DNA of 13,878 nt, taken from the NCBI GenBank assembly GCA_002385465.1, contig DGDN01000058.1, forward strand, positions 1-13,878. Direction: 5' to 3'. The DNA comes from Candidatus Fermentithermobacillaceae bacterium UBA3951 (GTDB lineage: Bacteria > Bacillota > Sulfobacillia > Fermentithermobacillales > Fermentithermobacillaceae). The notes under the pieces are model-generated. The model did no database searches, was not told the DNA's origin, and saw nothing but the letters and a program-made list of their open reading frames with translations. A program made the translations under genes and the position numbers. Each line of letters opens with the position of its first letter. Positions within the stretch are counted from its first letter, which is position 1. Shown piece by piece: positions 12,456 to 13,878 of the stretch.

Positions 12456-12506
12456 AAATCTTACATGAGGCAACGAATGCCTTCGTTTAGTCATAATGAA
12501 CGAGGC
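12445..12506 (-). repeat. Right end of the insertion sequence: two inverted transposase-site repeats
   Basis: Reading the minus strand, GCCTC starts at 12506 and 12471, each followed 11 bases later by CTAAACGAA or CTAAGTGAA. These mirror the two copies at the left end. Confidence 0.75.
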
Positions 12507-12511
12507 CGGCC

Positions 12512-12568
12512 CCCACAGTCGTTAGCCGTGGGTTACACTGGATGTGATTAGCACTCCGGTGCAGAGCC
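12512..12568 (+). other. Hairpin-rich leader of the IS110-family element
   Basis: Two potential RNA stems: CCCAC (12512-12516) with GTGGG (12528-12532), and GGTT + CACTGGA (12531-12534, 12536-12542) with TCCGGTG + AGCC (12555-12561, 12565-12568), a stem of about 11 pairs counting two G-U pairs and a small internal loop. They overlap by two bases and could be alternatives. Possibly part of the noncoding RNA or left end used in recombination; this is inference. Confidence 0.45.
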
Positions 12569-12592
12569 ACAAACGAAAGGAGAGCCGGTAAG

Positions 12593-13726
12593 ATGGATCA
12601 TATCACGAAGTACGTGGGGATGGATGTGTCCAAGGAAAAGATCGCGGTGGCCGTGGCGGATAGCGACAGCAGGGAAGGCGCTCGGTACTGGGGCGAGATA
12701 CCGCACCGCATCGAGGACATTCGGAAGTTGATAGGACGCTTGGGTGACGTCAAGCAGCTGCGGGTGTGCTACGAAGCCGGTCCAACGGGATATCTGCTGG
12801 AGAGGCAGTTGGTCTCGATGGGAGTGGCCTGCGTGGTGGTGGCGCCCTCGTTGATCCCGAAGCAGCCGGGGAACCGGGTGAAGACGGACCGGCGGGACGC
12901 GCAGCGGTTGGCCGAGCTGCTCAGAGCGGGGGAGTTGACACCTGTCTGGGTGCCTGGCGAAGAGGACGAAGCGTTGCGGGACCTGGTTAGGGCGCGGGAG
13001 GACGCTAAGGAGGACCTGCTCAGGGCGAAGCACCGGATTGGGAAGTTTCTCTTGAGGCGCGGGATACGCGAGCCTGTGGGCGTTAGGCCTTGGAGCGCGA
13101 AGTACCGGGTATGGTTGAAGGGTCTGAAGTTTGATTCGAGTGCTCTTCAGACCACCTTCGACGAGTACCGGCTAAGCATCGAGGAGATCGAGAGCCGGAT
13201 TGAGAGGCTGGAGAGCGAGATACACGCGCAAGCGCAAGAGAGCAAGCACGCTCCGGTGATAAAGGCTCTCCAAGCTTTCCGGGGCATCAAGGAGATAGCG
13301 GCCGCGACTATCGTCGCTGAAGTAGGATCTTTCCTCCGGTTCAGGAGTCCACGGCAAGTGATGGGCTACTCAGGCGTTGTGCCGAGCGAGTACTCCAGCG
13401 GCATGGCGGTCCGGCGGGGGAAGATCACCAAGACCGGGAACAGCCACCTAAGGCGCATCGCTGTCGAGTGTGCGTGGAGTTATCGATACCCGCCGGCGAT
13501 GTCGGCAGCAATCAAGAAGAGGCAGGAAGGCGTACCTGCCAACATCCAGGCCATAGCATGGAAAGCACAGATACGTTTGCACAAAAAGTACCGTCACCTC
13601 ATTCTCGATAAAGGCAAGAGCGCCCAGGTCGCAATCACCGCGGTAGCCAGGGAACTACTGGGGTTCCTCTGGGCAGCAGCTTGTGAGGTCGAAAAACAGA
13701 AACTCAGGCAGGCGAACGCGGCGTAG
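12593..13726 (+). CDS. IS110-family transposase (DEDD recombinase)
   Basis: 377 residues; the ATG at 12593 has AAAGGAG about 10 nt upstream. The N-terminal RuvC-like domain carries the DEDD set: D11 (YVGMDVSKEKIAVAVAD), E61 (CYEAGPTGY), D99 and D102 (VKTDRRDAQRL). A helical coiled segment (~185-215, SIEEIESRIERLESEI) follows. The C-terminal Transposase_20 domain has GYSGVVPSEYSSG with a conserved Ser near 269, the position of the catalytic serine in IS110 enzymes, then TKTGNSHLRR. Full length and without frameshift, so potentially active. The element recombines through a bridge RNA, encoded to the left or the right of the gene depending on the subgroup. Confidence 0.93.
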   Translation: MDHITKYVGMDVSKEKIAVAVADSDSREGARYWGEIPHRIEDIRKLIGRLGDVKQLRVCYEAGPTGYLLERQLVSMGVACVVVAPSLIPKQPGNRVKTDRRDAQRLAELLRAGELTPVWVPGEEDEALRDLVRAREDAKEDLLRAKHRIGKFLLRRGIREPVGVRPWSAKYRVWLKGLKFDSSALQTTFDEYRLSIEEIESRIERLESEIHAQAQESKHAPVIKALQAFRGIKEIAAATIVAEVGSFLRFRSPRQVMGYSGVVPSEYSSGMAVRRGKITKTGNSHLRRIAVECAWSYRYPPAMSAAIKKRQEGVPANIQAIAWKAQIRLHKKYRHLILDKGKSAQVAITAVARELLGFLWAAACEVEKQKLRQANAA

Positions 13727-13878
13727 TTCGATTGCATAGTGTCAGACGGAAGAGTAGACCCAACAACGAGACACACGCGGACAAGTTTTCTCAGCGAGAG
13801 GTGAAATGGGACTCTGGCGCCGGAAGGAGAACCCTCGCAGAATCTATGTCACAAGGGTGTCAAGGCCGGTCGAAAATT
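13727..13878 (+). other. 3' noncoding flank of the IS110 transposase
   Basis: No gene. The left flank is only 86 bp, so if this is an IS1111-like subgroup member, the bridge RNA would lie here. I see only weak stems (around the GGCGCC near 13818) and no clear guide loops. The window ends inside this region. Confidence 0.4.

Larger units (their letters stand above)
11119..12506 (+). mobile_element. Insertion sequence with integrase-core transposase and doubled terminal repeats
   Basis: One transposase gene flanked by related ends. Left end: two direct copies of GCCTC-N(9-10)-CTAARCGAA starting at 11121 and 11155 (34 bp apart). Right end: two inverted copies reading from 12506 and 12471 (35 bp apart). 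The inner copies share the 13-base identity ATTCGTTGCCTCA. No clear target duplication is visible next to the outer copies, so exact tips are uncertain. The transposase type is one often filed under ISNCY or other integrase-core groups; I cannot fix the family name. Confidence 0.8.
12507..13878 (+). mobile_element. IS110-family element, right end beyond or near the window edge
   Basis: An intact DEDD transposase with a structured 86-bp leader and at least 152 bp of 3' noncoding sequence. IS110-family elements lack ordinary terminal inverted repeats and use a bridge RNA. Boundaries cannot be fixed from one copy. AGGCCGG occurs at 12504-12510 and again near the window end (about 13863-13870) in direct orientation and may mark the flanks, but seven bases is weak evidence. 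Confidence 0.65.

Noticed and set aside
11111..12515. Target-site duplication flanking the integrase-core insertion sequence
   Set aside because: Neither the outer nor the inner repeat pair has matching flanking bases; tips cannot be fixed from this copy.

Overview
The window looks like a contig from a Bacillota (Firmicutes) genome, probably an anaerobic or thermophilic clostridial-type lineage. This is inferred from strong AGGAGG-type ribosome binding sites, GTG/TTG starts, the DUF1858/DUF438-hemerythrin pair, an AbrB/SpoVT-fold regulator, and a moderately high GC content (mid-50s by eye). No marker gene fixes the taxon. Bases 1-22 are not genomic: they match the end of a Nextera (Tn5) sequencing adapter, so the left edge is a library or assembly boundary.

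Layout. 1-1080 is gene-poor. It has an array of eight exact-length but diverged 31-bp tandem repeats (222-469), a small possible helix-turn-helix ORF with a perfect ribosome binding site (612-860, minus), and a second, sloppier repeat tract (976-1080). 1094-2836 (minus) is an N-acyl-D-amino-acid deacylase-type amidohydrolase. 3132-3699 (plus) is a toxin-antitoxin locus with its own extended -10 promoter: an intact AbrB-fold antitoxin followed by a RelE-like toxin broken by a one-base frameshift. 3768-5665 (minus) holds an APH-family kinase and, downstream, a membrane-anchored Mrr-like nuclease. 5875-7362 (plus) is a CrtI-like FAD oxidoreductase. 7359-7702 (minus) is a collapsed Phd-PIN pair in which the antitoxin runs into the C-terminal remnant of a PIN toxin. 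7999-9512 (minus) is a two-gene DUF1858 / DUF438-hemerythrin-PAS sensor operon.

9798-11008 (minus) is the most interesting segment: HicA-like toxin, HicB-like antitoxin with a C-terminal extension, and a small SecB-like chaperone, in that order, behind a promoter overlapped by an 11-bp palindrome. This is the layout of a tripartite toxin-antitoxin-chaperone (TAC) module, best known from HigBA-SecB of Mycobacterium tuberculosis, but built here on a HicAB core.

11119-12506 is an insertion sequence with an integrase-core DDE transposase; each end carries two copies of a GCCTC-N(9-11)-CTAARYGAA motif in inverted orientation. Immediately to its right (about 12507 to the window end) is an IS110-family element with a DEDD transposase, a hairpin-rich leader and a right flank that runs off the contig.

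Overall this is an accessory region: three toxin-antitoxin loci within 8 kb (two decayed, one apparently complete), a solitary nuclease, two unrelated insertion sequences, and a few metabolic or sensory genes between them.
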